Source of the DNA: Mytilisepta virgata
Lineage: Eukaryota > Mollusca > Bivalvia > Mytilida > Mytilidae
NCBI GenBank assembly: GCA_028015205.1
Contig: CM051514.1
Span: 3,720,001 to 3,784,000 of the forward strand
DNA length: 64,000 bases
Direction: 5' to 3'
Every line of letters begins with the position of its first letter. The first letter of the stretch is position 1. This document shows positions 1-13,300 of the stretch, one piece after another. The notes beneath the pieces are model-generated. The model was not told the origin of the DNA and searched no databases. It saw nothing but the letters and a program-made list of their open reading frames with translations. The position numbers were made by a program, and so were the translations under genes.

Positions 1-312
1 TCGAAAAACGTTTTTTCTTTGTGTTTAAGAAATAATCTTTAAACATTTTTGTTTAGTATAAACATATTTATAATTAATGGAAAATATTAAGTGCAACAAA
101 AACATCGATACAAATACATTAAACAAAAATATTATTGAAGGGATTTGAAAATACCACATCAAATTTATATTTATTCGTCTCCATATTTTAACTATTTATT
201 AGATAAATACAATTAACCCATTTTTCATCAATCTGAACAGACAGATAACAGACGTAAAGCTATTAAAATTACTTCATTAACATACTCTTGTAACTAAAAA
301 TACCATTTTTAG

Positions 313-383
313 TTCAAACAACAGAATCGACTAAAGCAACACCCACACCTTCCCCTGTTGTAACTACATCTTTACATCTGTGA
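313..383 (+). pseudogene. Decayed half-exon inside each array intron
   Basis: After an acceptor-like TTTTTAG, about 60 nt match the start of the real PTS exon (CAAACAACAGAATCGACTAA, then ACACC) but run into an in-frame TGA near 381 with no phase-compatible donor. Equivalent copies lie near 1719, 3125 and 4531. I read this as an older, truncated exon duplicate carried along in the 1,406-bp unit. Confidence 0.7.
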
Positions 384-602
384 TAAATTTCTACAGATCA
401 AGCATTATTCAATGAAATGATATTATCCATGCAATAGAAAGTGAATGTTTAGGATATTTTGTAACCAGTATTTAAATCAAATAGTAATTATTTGGCCAAA
501 CATTATCTCCTGATATTTTTAAAGAATTGAACCAGATAATAGATCTTTTTTTATTCGATTACCTCAGTTATATGCTCTTATGAAGAAAAACATCACTTTT
601 AG

Positions 603-1382
603 GCCAAACAACAGAATCGACTAAAACAACACCCGCACCTCCCCCTCCTGTTACAACATCTACTCCATCTACAACAACAGAAGTAACAGAAGTATCAAGC
701 ACGTCAGCCCCAACTACTACAGCTGCACCAACAACCACAGTAACAGAAGTATCAAGCACATCAGCTCCAACTACTACAGCTACACCAACAACCACAGTAA
801 CAGGGGTATCAATCACATCAGCCCCAACTACTACAACTGTACCAACAACAACAGGAACAGAAGTATCAAGCACATCAGCTCCAATTACTACAGCTGCACC
901 AACAACAACAGTAACAGAGGTATCAAGCACATCAGCTCCAACTACTACAGCTGCACCAACAACCACAGTAACAGGGGTATCAAGCACATCAGCCCCAACT
1001 TCTACAGCTGTACCAACAACAACAGGAACAGAAGTATCAAGCACATCAGCTCCAACTACTACAGCTGTACCAACAACAACAGTAACAGAGGTATCAAGCA
1101 CATCAGCTACAACTGCTTCAACTGCACCGTCAACAACAGTAACAGAAGTATCAAGCACATCTGCTCTAACTACTACAGCTGTACCAACAACAACAGTAAC
1201 AAAAGTATCAAGCACATCAGCCCCAACTACTACAGCTGCACCAACAACAACAGTAACAGAAGTATCAATGACAACTCAGTTAACACCAGGGACTACTTTA
1301 ACATCTCCAACTAAACAGGAAACAACGCCTTCTGTTGGTCAAACGCCTTCACTTACGACAACAATAGGAACAAAGTCAACTA
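603..1382 (+). CDS. PTS mucin exon, tandem copy 1
   Basis: Acceptor TTTTAG at 597-602 and donor GTAAGT at 1383. It is 780 nt (260 codons), phase 1 at both ends, so copies can be added or lost without changing frame. Inside are ten full copies and one partial copy of a 57-bp (19-codon) repeat of the type VTEVSSTSAPTTTAAPTTT. A unique tail follows with Gly, Gln and Lys (TSPTKQETTPSVGQTPSLTT). The dense Thr/Ser/Pro is a mucin O-glycosylation domain. The exon has almost no ATG, so it is easily missed, and its antisense strand is open but is a shadow. Confidence 0.85.
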
Positions 1383-4300
1383 GTAAGTCAATCATGCATA
1401 ATGGTATCGAAAAACGTTTTTTCTTTGTGTTTAAGAAATAATCTTTAAACATTTTTGTTTAGTATACACATATTTATAATTAATGGAAAATATTAAGTGC
1501 AACAAAAACATCGATACAAATACATTAAACAAAAATATTATTGAAGGGATTTGAAAATACCACATCAAATTTATATTTATTCGTCTCCATATTTTAACTA
1601 TTTATTAGATAAATACAATTAACCCATTTTTCATCAATCTGAACAGACAGATAACAGACGTAAAGCTATTAAAATTACTTCATTAACATACTCTTGTAAC
1701 TAAAAATACCATTTTTAGTTCAAACAACAGAATCGACTAAAGCAACACCCACACCTTCCCCTGTTGTAACTACATCTTTACATCTGTGATAAATTTCTAC
1801 AGATCAAGCATTATTCAATGAAATGATATTATCCATGCATTAGAAAGTGAATGTTTAGGATATTTTGTAACCAGTATTTAAATCAAATAGTAATTATTTG
1901 GCCAAACATTATCTCCTGATATTTTTAAAGAATTGAACCAGATAATAGATCTTTTTTTATTCGATTACCTCAGTTATATGCTCTTATGAAGAAAAACATC
2001 ACTTTTAGGCCAAACAACAGAATCGACTAAAACAACACCCGCACCTCCCCCTCCTGTTACAACATCTACTCCATCTACAACAACAGAAGTAACAGAAGTA
2101 TCAAGCACGTCAGCCCCAACTACTACAGCTGCACCAACAACCACAGTAACAGAAGTATCAAGCACATCAGCTCCAACTACTACAGCTACACCAACAACCA
2201 CAGTAACAGGGGTATCAATCACATCAGCCCCAACTACTACAACTGTACCAACAACAACAGGAACAGAAGTATCAAGCACATCAGCTCCAATTACTACAGC
2301 TGCACGAACAACAACAGTAACAGAGGTATCAAGCACATCAGCTCCAACTACTACAGCTGCACCAACAACCACAGTAACAGGGGTATCAAGCACATCAGCC
2401 CCAACTACTACAGCTGTACCAACAACAACAGGAACAGAAGTATCAAGCACATCAGCTCCAACTACTACAGCTGTACCAACAACAACAGTAACAGAGGTAT
2501 CAAGCACATCAGCTACAACTGCTTCAACTGCACCGTCAACAACAGTAACAGAAGTATCAAGCACATCTGCTCTAACTACTACAGCTGTACCAACAACAAC
2601 AGTAACAAAAGTATCAAGCACATCAGCCCCAACTACTACAGCTGCACCAACAACAACAGTAACAGAAGTATCAACGACAACTCAGTTAACACCAGGGACT
2701 ACTTTAACATCTCCAACTAAACAGGAAACAACGCCTTCTGTTGGTCAAACGCCTTCACTTACGACAACAATAGGAACAAAGTCAACTAGTAAGTCAATCA
2801 TGCATAATGGTATCGAAAAACGTTTTTTCTTTGTGTTTAAGAAATAGTCTTTAAACATTTTTGTTTAGTATAAACATATTTATAATTAATGGAAAATATT
2901 AAGTGCAACAAAAACATCGATACAAATACATTAAACAAAAATATTATTGAAGGGATTTGAAAATACCACATCAAATTTATATTTATTCGTCTCCATATTT
3001 TAACTATTTATTAGATAAATACAATTAACCCATTTTTCATCAATCTGAACAGACAGATAACAGACGTAAAGCTATTAAAATTACTTCATTAACATACTCT
3101 TGTAACTAAAAATACCATTTTTAGTTCAAACAACAGAATCGACTAAAGCAACACCCACACCTTCCCCTGTTGTAACTACATCTTTACATCTGTGATAAAT
3201 TTCTACAGATCAAGCATTATTCAATGAAATGATATTATCCATGCAATAGAAAGTGAATGTTTAGGATATTTTGTAACCAGTATTTAAATCAAATAGTAAT
3301 TATTTGGCCAAACATTATCTCCTGATATTTTTAAAGAATTGAACCAGATAATAGATCTTTTTTTATTCGATTACCTCAGTTATATGCTCTTATGAAGAAA
3401 AACATCACTTTTAGGCCAAACAACAGAATCGACTAAAACAACACCCGCACCTCCCCCTCCTGTTACAACATCTACTCCATCTACAACAACAGAAGTAACA
3501 GAAGTATCAAGCACGTCAGCCCCAACTACTACAGCTGCACCAACAACCACAGTAACAGAAGTATCAAGCACATCAGCTCCAACTACTACAGCTACACCAA
3601 CAACCACAGTAACAGGGGTATCAATCACATCAGCCCCAACTACTACAACTGTACCAACAACAACAGGAACAGAAGTATCAAGCACATCAGCTCCAATTAC
3701 TACAGCTGCACCAACAACAACAGTAACAGAGGTATCAAGCACATCAGCTCCAACTACTACAGCTGCACCAACAACCACAGTAACAGGGGTATCAAGCACA
3801 TCAGCCCCAACTACTACAGCTGTACCAACAACAACAGGAACAGAAGTATCAAGCACATCAGCTCCACCTACTACAGCTGTACCAACAACAACAGTAACAG
3901 AGGTATCAAGCACATCAGCTACAACTGCTTCAACTGCACCGTCAACAACAGTAACAGAAGTATCAAGCACATCTGCTCTAACTACTACAGCTGTACCAAC
4001 AACAACAGTAACAAAAGTATCAAGCACATCAGCCCCAACTACTACAGCTGCACCAACAACAACAGTAACAGAAGTATCAACGACAACTCAGTTAACACCA
4101 GGGACTACTTTAACATCTCCAACTAAACAGGAAACAACGCCTTCTGTTGGTCAAACGCCTTCACTTACGACAACAATAGGAACAAAGTCAACTAGTAAGT
4201 CAATCATGCATAATGGTATCGAAAAACGTTTTTTCTTTGTGTTTAAGAAATAATCTTTAAACATTTTTGTTTAGTATAAACATATTTATAATTAATGGAA

Positions 4301-7300
4301 AATATTAAGTGCAACAAAAACATCGATACAAATACATTAAACAAAAATATTATTGAAGGGATTTGAAAATACCACATCAAATTTATATTTATTCGTCTCC
4401 ATATTTTAACTATTTATTAGATAAATACAATTAACCCATTTTTCATCAATCTGAACAGACAGATAACAGACGTAAAGTTATTAAAATTACTTCATTAACA
4501 TACTCTTGTAACTAAAAATACCATTTTTAGTTCAAACAACAGAATCGACTAAAGCAACACCCACACCTTCCCCTGTTGTAACTACATCTTTACATCTGTG
4601 ATAAATTTCTACAGATCAAGCATTATTCAATGAAATGATATTATCCATGCAATAGAAAGTGAATGTTTAGGACATTTTGTAACCAGTATTTAAAACAAAT
4701 AGAAATTATTTGGCCAAACATTATCTCCTGATATTTTTAAAGAATTGAACCAGATAATAGATCTTTTTTTATTCGATTACCTCAGTTATATGCTCTTATG
4801 AAGAAAAACATCACTTTTAGGCCAAACAACAGAATCGACTAAAACAACACCCGCACCTCCCCCTCCTGTTACAACATCTACTCCATCTACAACAACAGCA
4901 GTAACAGAAGTATCAAGCACGTCAGCTCCAACTACAACAGCTGCACCAACAACTACAGTAACAGAAGTATCAAGCACGTCAGCTCCAACTACTACAGCTG
5001 CACCAACAACCACAGTAACAGGGGTATCAATCACATCAGCCCCAACTACTACAGCTGTACCAACAACCACAGTAACAGAAGTATCAAGCACATCAGCTCC
5101 AACTACTACAGCTACACCAACAACCACAGTAACAGAGGTATCAATCACATCAGCCCCAACTACTACATCTGCACCAACAACAACAGTATCAGCATCAACC
5201 ACATCAACTCCAACTACTACAGCTGTACCAACAACAGTAACAGAAGTATCAAGCACATCTGCTCCAACTACTACATCTGCACCAACAACAACAGTATCAG
5301 CATCAACCACATCAACTCCAACTACTACAGCTGTACCAACAACAGTAACAGAAGTATCAAGCACATCGGCTCCAACTACTACAGCTGCACCAACAACAAC
5401 TGGTAAAGAAATACTGAGTACATCAGTCACATTGACTACTACTGGTGCATCAACTACCACTATGGAAAATTGGGAAACGACAACTCAGTCAACACCAGGG
5501 ACTACTTTAACTTCTCCAACTAAGCAAGAAACAACGCCTTCTGTTGGTCAAACACCTTCACTTACGACAACAATAGGAACAAAGTCAACTGGTACGTTGA
5601 ACCAAAATATTGCAGTGATAGTCCTTATATGGTCCTCTTCAGAGTTGTATCAAATTACCCCGTTCACCATCCAAGATGGCTGCTGCGAAAGCCGAACATG
5701 GATGGTATATGTTCTCTGAAACGACAGTAATTTGAAGATTATTTCATATATTAACAGATTTAACTATTTGTACATAATTCTTTTTTTTTAATTTATTTCA
5801 TTTTCTATTTTTTTTTTGTACAATGCTGTTTTAATCGAACATTTTTTTTCTTCCTCACCGATTTTGTTCGTTCGAGTTCTCAATAACCGTCAGAGATATG
5901 GATCTGAGGTTTTCCATGATGCAAGATCAATGTTTCTAGATGTGCCTAATACTATTCATTTGAGACGTAGAATGAGCAGTTCAAAGGGGGTTTGGGGTTT
6001 ACTATAGGACCCTATGGGGAAATATTTTTTCATCGAAAAATTTTACGAGAGTAACCAATAACCATCTCATATCATATATATTATTATACATCGTGACAAC
6101 ACCTATTTAGACAACACCTATTTAATGACATATACCTCTTTGTCTGGGGATGGGGGGGGGGGAAATGTCATCCCCACCCCCAAAGACGATAATTTTGAAA
6201 AATTTCATATGCAATTAAAATCCATAGCTTTAAACCATATATTTTATTATTCTCCGTAACAAGACGCATTAAGTGACATATACCTCATTTTTTCGGTATG
6301 GTGACCCAAACCCCCATAAATCAATAATATCCAATTATGTCATAAACCGTTAAAATCCCCACCCCTAAACCGTATATTTTCTTGTTTGCCATGGTAAGAC
6401 GCACCAAATGACACATACCTTGCTTCCCCGGGGGTTATCACCTCTCCCATCAAATCAATAATGCTCAATTATCTCATAAACCGTTAAAATCCCCACCACA
6501 AAACCATATATTTTCTTATTCCCCATGGTCAGACGCACCAAATGACACATACTTTGCTTCCCCGGGGGTTATCACCTCTCCCATCAAATCAATAACTTTT
6601 AATTATCTCATAAATTTTCGACGGACAAGCGCGACGTCATAATGAAGTAACGACATATTAGCGGCGCTGAGAGCGCTGCGTATAAACAATACCGCGATTC
6701 CCCTTTAAATGTAACCCGAATAATCCAGTCGTTATATTCGCTCACTTAGATCACTCCATTAATGATACATACCTCATTACTCAATGGGTGTCATTGTCGT
6801 CCCCTTAAACCAATTATCTTGAATTATATAAAATTAAAAATCTGCAAGAAACCCGACACCTAAACCGTATATTTTCTTATTCCCCATGACAAGACGCATG
6901 AACTGATATATGCCTCATTTACCCAAGGGTTAATCCTCAACCCTCGAATATTTAGTCTTTAATTATCTTGTAAAGCATTAAAATCCATGCTCCTAAATCA
7001 TATATTTTCTTTTTCGCCGTGATAAGACAAACAGAATTATAAAAACCTAACACCCCTCAAATCAATAGTTTTTAATTATTTCAAAATCGCTAAAAATGTT
7101 TATCCCTTTAACACGTTTTAATACGCAATGGTCAAATCTCATAAACCATTCAACTGCGTACCTCGAAACCACATATATTTCTAATTGCCTATAAGGAGGC
7201 GCAATAAATAATTTTACACATTGCCCGGGGAATGGGAGGTATTCCCTCGTAAAAAATCAACAAAAGACATTGAGATCCTTGACACTTAATTATAAACATT

Positions 7301-10300
7301 TTTATTCGTTGTAAAAATTCAGTTATCCTCAGAGTTCATGTCCCACTCCTTTAAACATTGGATGTATTCATTGATAAAGTGTTTCTGAATAGCTTCGAAA
7401 CTGCTTGCCGGGATAATCATTATGCCCATGAAAAGACCTAGTGAATACACAATTTGTATTGTTCGCGGGGATAATGTACTATTCCCGGAAGACAATGAAT
7501 TGTTATATATCATAAAAAAATCTCCAATAATATTTTATGCTAAACTGTATTGGTCTAACTTTTTTTATTTTTTGTCTAATTTTTATGGGCCTTGATTATT
7601 ATGTTCCTTGCTAGAAAAGAAAGAAAATCACTTTCGATCCGTTTTTGTCTGTATTTGTTATCGTTTTTTGAGATATAAGGTGACGCTCTAATTTTGAAAC
7701 TACTTAATTCTTCGTCGATTTTAATGATTTTTTTAAAAATGATTCCTCACGAAAAACCCAACGAAGGTACTGTAGAATTTTTTTGTATCTTTCACCATTT
7801 TCAAAATAAAAGGGTCAAAGGGGCCATAACAAAGTCATTGATGCTTACCCTATATCCTTAAATTTTTAAACGTATATGGGTCATTTTCAAAAAAAGTCCA
7901 TTTTCCTGTCCACCTATGTTAAAAAAATATTCAGACACAATGGCACTATTTTTTTGTGCTTAAACAAAAGTTCGCAATTTTTTCAAATCGGCACATCTAG
8001 AATGAGACGATTTTCTCCTTGCGATACAAAATAAATTGATTTTGAAGCTCAAAATTTAGCAATTTGTGTGTGTCCGGACTGAGAGAACCATGTTTGCACA
8101 TTATTTTTCAATGATTTTTTGTATGTTTTCAAATCGGCAACATTATTTTTTTGAATAGCATATAGTTGAATTTTAACAAGAAAGTAAAGTCATGAAGATA
8201 TATATATATCTGCACATAAAAAAGTAAATTATGTTAGCGTCCATGAAATGCATGTCTGTCCTGTTACCGGTGCTAAATTTGCAGAGCAATAAATTTTGCC
8301 TGCAAATACGAATATTTTCTATGATGAAATCAGAAGTACAAATATTTTACAAATTACAACCAAAACAATAGAACGTTAGAAGAAACAGAAGGAAGTTATA
8401 ACCAGAAAAGTAAGCCAAACTGATAGCGTACCCTTTTAAAATGTCTATCATGTTACCAACAAATTTATACATTACTACACCCATACGTTCTCAAAAGGGT
8501 CACTAACTGTTTGGAAACAAAGAACGCTAACTGAAAAAACCATACACCGATGTAAGGGGAGCTGTTATTTCGAAATATAATCAATAAACATATAATTTTG
8601 TCCATCCTGTTACTGTCTATCCTGTTACCTTGAATAAAGTAACAGGATAGACAGATTAAGTATAAGAATAAACAACTATGTATCTGTAGACATTATGAAA
8701 TATTTGAAAATGAAATGAAACATTTGATAGTCTACATATCTTTAGGAAAAAACAAACAACTATGCAAGGGGGGTTGTTGTTTTGCAATAGAATCAATAAA
8801 CATATAATTTTGTCTATCCTGTTACTGTCTGTCCTGTTACCCCAACTTGGTAACAGGATAGACAAATATGTATATGTAAACCTTTGATGTCCGTTCCTGT
8901 TACCAAAATTATATGTAATCAAAGAAATAAGTGATGGATTGATTCAAAAGTCCAATTTAAGCCGAATATAAGGAAGTGTTTCAGTTGGTTTTGCGTTGAT
9001 TGTAGCAATTTTTGCAGCATTTGAAAATATATTTTTAGATAGTTTTTTCAGGACACAATATTAAGTGATATTTTTATCCCGTTAATGCAAAGAAATTAAA
9101 CATTCTGTTATTGTTTTCTGAAGCACCACTAACGTACCTTTGAGAAATAATCAATACGTTTTTCACATTTTTCCTGTTGATAGTAAAAAAATTCTCACAA
9201 ATGTGGTAACAGGATAGACAAAATTTTGCACCATCAGTGGAAAATGTGTCAATAATATTTTTATCTGATGTCATTAAGATTGCATATTTGAGTATTTTGT
9301 TCAAGAAGTATCATATATTTTGAAGTTTAATAAATATGATGATTCAAACCAATTGTTTTTTCTCAATTTTGCAATGTTAAAAATGCACTTTTTTTTTTAA
9401 AATGACCCATATTTAATTTGCCACGCCCTTACGCAAATGAATGAAAAGTGAAAGAGAAAAATCCTGTTGTTATTGACTCTAGTGGATAAAAGGCCGACAA
9501 GGTCACTTACTAAGAGAAGAAATTTTGTTTCAGTATGATATCTATCAAAAGATAACACGGATATCGTTCTGCGATTTCGCTGGTGTGTTCATGTATAGCG
9601 TAATTTTTAAAATCCGTCCATCTCAAATTTAAATGTAAATATATGTATATTTTTGTTAACCCGTTAAATGTATTTTTGCAGGGTATTGCTCCTGGCCGGA
9701 GATTATGATTTTTCTTCTTTTTTGTAGGTGTTCTTGTGATAAAAAGAAATTAAGAGTTGTCTTTTTTTCATATATAGATTTAATGTTATTGGGTAATGGG
9801 TAAATATGCAACTCAGATATTTTTTATCCCTCCCCCAACCAAGAGGGGAACATATTGTTTTTACTCCGTTTCCCCTGTCGTCCGACCGAGCTTTGGCTAC
9901 GTGTGTTCTCGAAAACGCCTGAAGAATTCGCGACCAAAATTGGCACGAAAATCAATTGTCAATTGGACTGTGCCTCGTCATATTAAGAGCTTCCATATTT
10001 TATATGTTGATAGAAAAGTATTCGTAGATTTGCTTTTTGGCTCTTAAATGTTCAAAATGGCCACCATTGCCATGGAAACAGCAAAAATACGAAACAAATT
10101 TAAGTGGCCGTAGAAACTTGGTACTTGGTTTAGGTTTAAAATAGGCACTTACTTCATTTGGGAGACTTCGTAACAGTTCACTGTTACAATTATTACTCGT
10201 TTCAATAAGTTTTTCCCTTTTGTGATGAATAGAAAACTTTTTGTAATATCATGTTCAGTTTATGAATGATTTTTATCATTTAGTGACAAGCATAAATAAA

Positions 10301-13300
10301 TTTCATAATACCAATGTTGATGCACAAGATATCACGTTTGTACTGATCAGTTGTGTTCATGAGCTAATTGTGAAAACCCAAAGTTGATAAACAAAGTCAA
10401 ACTTAGACTAAAACTATCCTTTGTTTTCTCTGGTCATACTTTTTTTATTGCCAAAAGTGCAAGTAATTAAAAAGAATATAATATTTGTTTTACAGTATCT
10501 ATCACAACTGCAACAAGCACAGTCAGTACGCCTTCAGGTATGAATTTAAAAATAAAAGTTAAGATTATAGACATATTTGAATCTGAATTGTAAATACAAT
10601 TCTTTGATACCAGTTTTGATATACAAGATGTGCATATTTCGTCGATTTACGACTCATCGATGGTGCTCAAGGCCTAAAATGTTTAAAACCAAAACAACAA
10701 TCCAAAAATTGAAGGACAAATTAAAAAACGCCGAAATGACCAAAAGCTGTAAATCCAAAACCATCTAAAGACAGAGCTATGCACGAGGGAGGTACTTCTT
10801 AGTTTTCACCAATTTTACAATTGTGTAACAGTAAATTTTAAGTATCAATTTCGGGCTAGTATCGAAATACTAGCAACTGAGCTGTGGATACCCTCAGGTA
10901 CTTGGAGTCCATCAGCAGTGACATCGAATCATTGGTAAAAATATAATTTTGTGATACAAAAAAAGCAACATTTTATGCGTAAAAAAACTACAAAAAGTAA
11001 AATACAAAGCCATGGATTTTCGTTTGTGTTATTGTCTAAAAATAAATGTTGATGCAATATTAAATCCCTTCATATATACTTCACAAACAACACGTCTGCA
11101 TCTGAAAGTAAACAATGAAACATTCGGCGAATAATATCTGGCAACACTAGGTCTTTTGAACCTGTCTGAATACCTTTTAACATATATATCAATACTCAAT
11201 ATACTTGTCTTTTCAGCAACAACCGTTGCGACAACTACACTAGCAGGCAAGTATCGTTCACTCTGTTTTTATATAACGAAAGAACATAATTCCACAAAGG
11301 AAATCAAAAGATTTAAGTGAAGATATAATATGTTTTTGTTTTGGTGATGTCATGTTGTAGGTTTTATAGGGACATATCTCTTGGATGTATGTTGTATTCG
11401 GGTTTCTTTTCCTGTTGTCTTTGTTGGTGCAGTCTTGATGTAAGGTTTAAAATTGTTCTTTGATCGAAGCTTTTTTGTTCGTTTGCAAATTTATATAAAT
11501 ATATATGTTGTTAAATCTTTGCATCTTGTTTTAAGATTTTTAGAACTAAGTTGGTTCACATTGTTATTTTCATTTACTGTCATATACATATATATAATCG
11601 ATGTGCATGATTATAAGTTAATTTGTTTATATTGTATACAATAACAGTACAGCGACAGAAATGTTTTAAAATAAAAACACCAAATTAAGTTATCCTGAAC
11701 TTTTTTCTTGCATGCATGATCTGTCAGAATATTAACTTTTTAAGAACAGAAATAGCATTACCGTGTCATTTCCTTTTTTTGTGCTATCTGAATATATATT
11801 CAATGTTTAAATGATTGGATTTTTTTTGTGTTTGCAGGTGTGTGTGACAATCCAAAGACTGTTGATTATGAAGGAAGGGATGATGAAGATCTAGAAATTT
11901 TGACCACAAACAATAAAAATGGTGAAGAGCCGAAAAATTCACTGAAAGGTTCATCAAGCTACTGGGAGCCAAACACAAATGGTAGTGAGATAGATTACAT
12001 CATAAATGGCAAAAATAACAATGTGATATTTGTTGATGGTACATTTGAAACAGTAAATATTGAAAAGATTACAATATCACTGATTGATGTAAATGGAAAA
12101 ATTATCAGCAGTGAAACAGTAAGTTTTTCTACATTACTTACGTAAAAAATATTAAAACCTATATTTACAATATGCAAAAATATACGAGTTATTTGTACTA
12201 CCCTTAGAAACGGTAGAAATTTGAGGCTTACAGAGGCCTGTTTTGCTGCGAATTCATATAAACTATATATTTTTCCAACAATGTACATAAACGTCTTTTA
12301 TCATGCAATGATAATTTGTCGTCTTTTATCGAGAATACTAATAAAAACGGCACAGTTCTAGATTATCTTAAGAAGGCAATTTTTGGCACGTTGCCATAAA
12401 ACTGACTATAACAAACTGTCATTGCAAATGAAGACAAGGTAATTCAAGGAGATGATAATGGAGCTAGACGATTATCGAAAAAAAAATATTCAACACCTCT
12501 TTGTTTGCTGGTAAATGATGCCAGTTGCAGTCTAAAAGGAAATGTCGGCAATGACCTGCATTTTACCAATCAATTAGCACCATCAAATTGACAAACATAT
12601 CTAGACAAAATCAACATAAAAGTGTGTTTATCATTTCCTTACGGAAAATATATGCAGAACATTTTGTTTGCAACTGTTTATTTTTATTTTCACCCTTATA
12701 CAATTATAAATATTTGTAAAAAGATGATAATTGTTTATTTTCTACAGAAATCTTATTTGGATAAAGACATGACAAAAACTTTTGCACTGGATTTCAATAT
12801 GGAGAAAGCAACCTTACTACGACTGTTTGTTAAACCAAGAACCGATGGCAATGTTACTCCAAGTCTTTCTAACGTAGAAATTAGAGTTTGCTATCTTCCA
12901 GGTAATATTTACTTTCTGAGCTTTTACTTGTTTTCACCTGCTGTTCACAGAACAGGTTACTAAAATAATACTTTACTCTTTTCAAATGCTCATCAGAATA
13001 AATAGAATAATCTACGTTTTCACTTGTGGCTGACATGGCATGCATATAATATATGTACACCGGATGTACATTATCTAATAATATCTTCATCTTTTGTCTC
13101 AAGCACAACTGCTACTTCTTTTCTGTCAACTTTAAGTGTAAATGATTTTAAGTGTATCTGAGTACAACCATCTGTTCATGTATCTGATCAATTGAAAAAC
13201 TATTGTTTGCTATTATTAGTATTTTACATTCCTAAATCATTGTTATTATTTAAGAAATATAAATGTTGTACATATCCAATAAGTTTTGTATTTTTTTTTC

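Larger units (their letters stand above)
1..5620 (+). repeat. Tandem array of 1,406-bp exon-plus-intron units (four copies)
   Basis: The intronic start TCGAAAAACGTTTTTTC recurs at 1, 1407, 2813 and 4219, exactly 1,406 bp apart. Units 1-3 appear almost identical along their whole length, introns included. Unit 4 diverges in its exon and stops matching after about 5,600. The window begins inside the array, so more copies may lie to the left. A 57-bp repeat is nested inside each exon. Confidence 0.95.
5592..10495 (+). other. Large intron with diverged repeats
   Basis: This 4.9-kb intron lies between PTS copy 4 and the next small exon. It holds a diverged tandem array at about 6060-7220 and a palindromic repeat cluster at about 8420-9220. 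Short open frames in it (for example 5816-6007, 9796-10047) have no recognisable product and no splice support. The remainder is AT-rich with homopolymer runs. Confidence 0.6.

Noticed and set aside
568..5460. Four long antisense frames rich in Val, Gly, Asp and Thr in the 1,406-bp units
   Set aside because: They are the complement of the Thr/Pro/Ser exons; the simple repeat leaves the opposite strand open. The plus strand has correct splice sites and phases.
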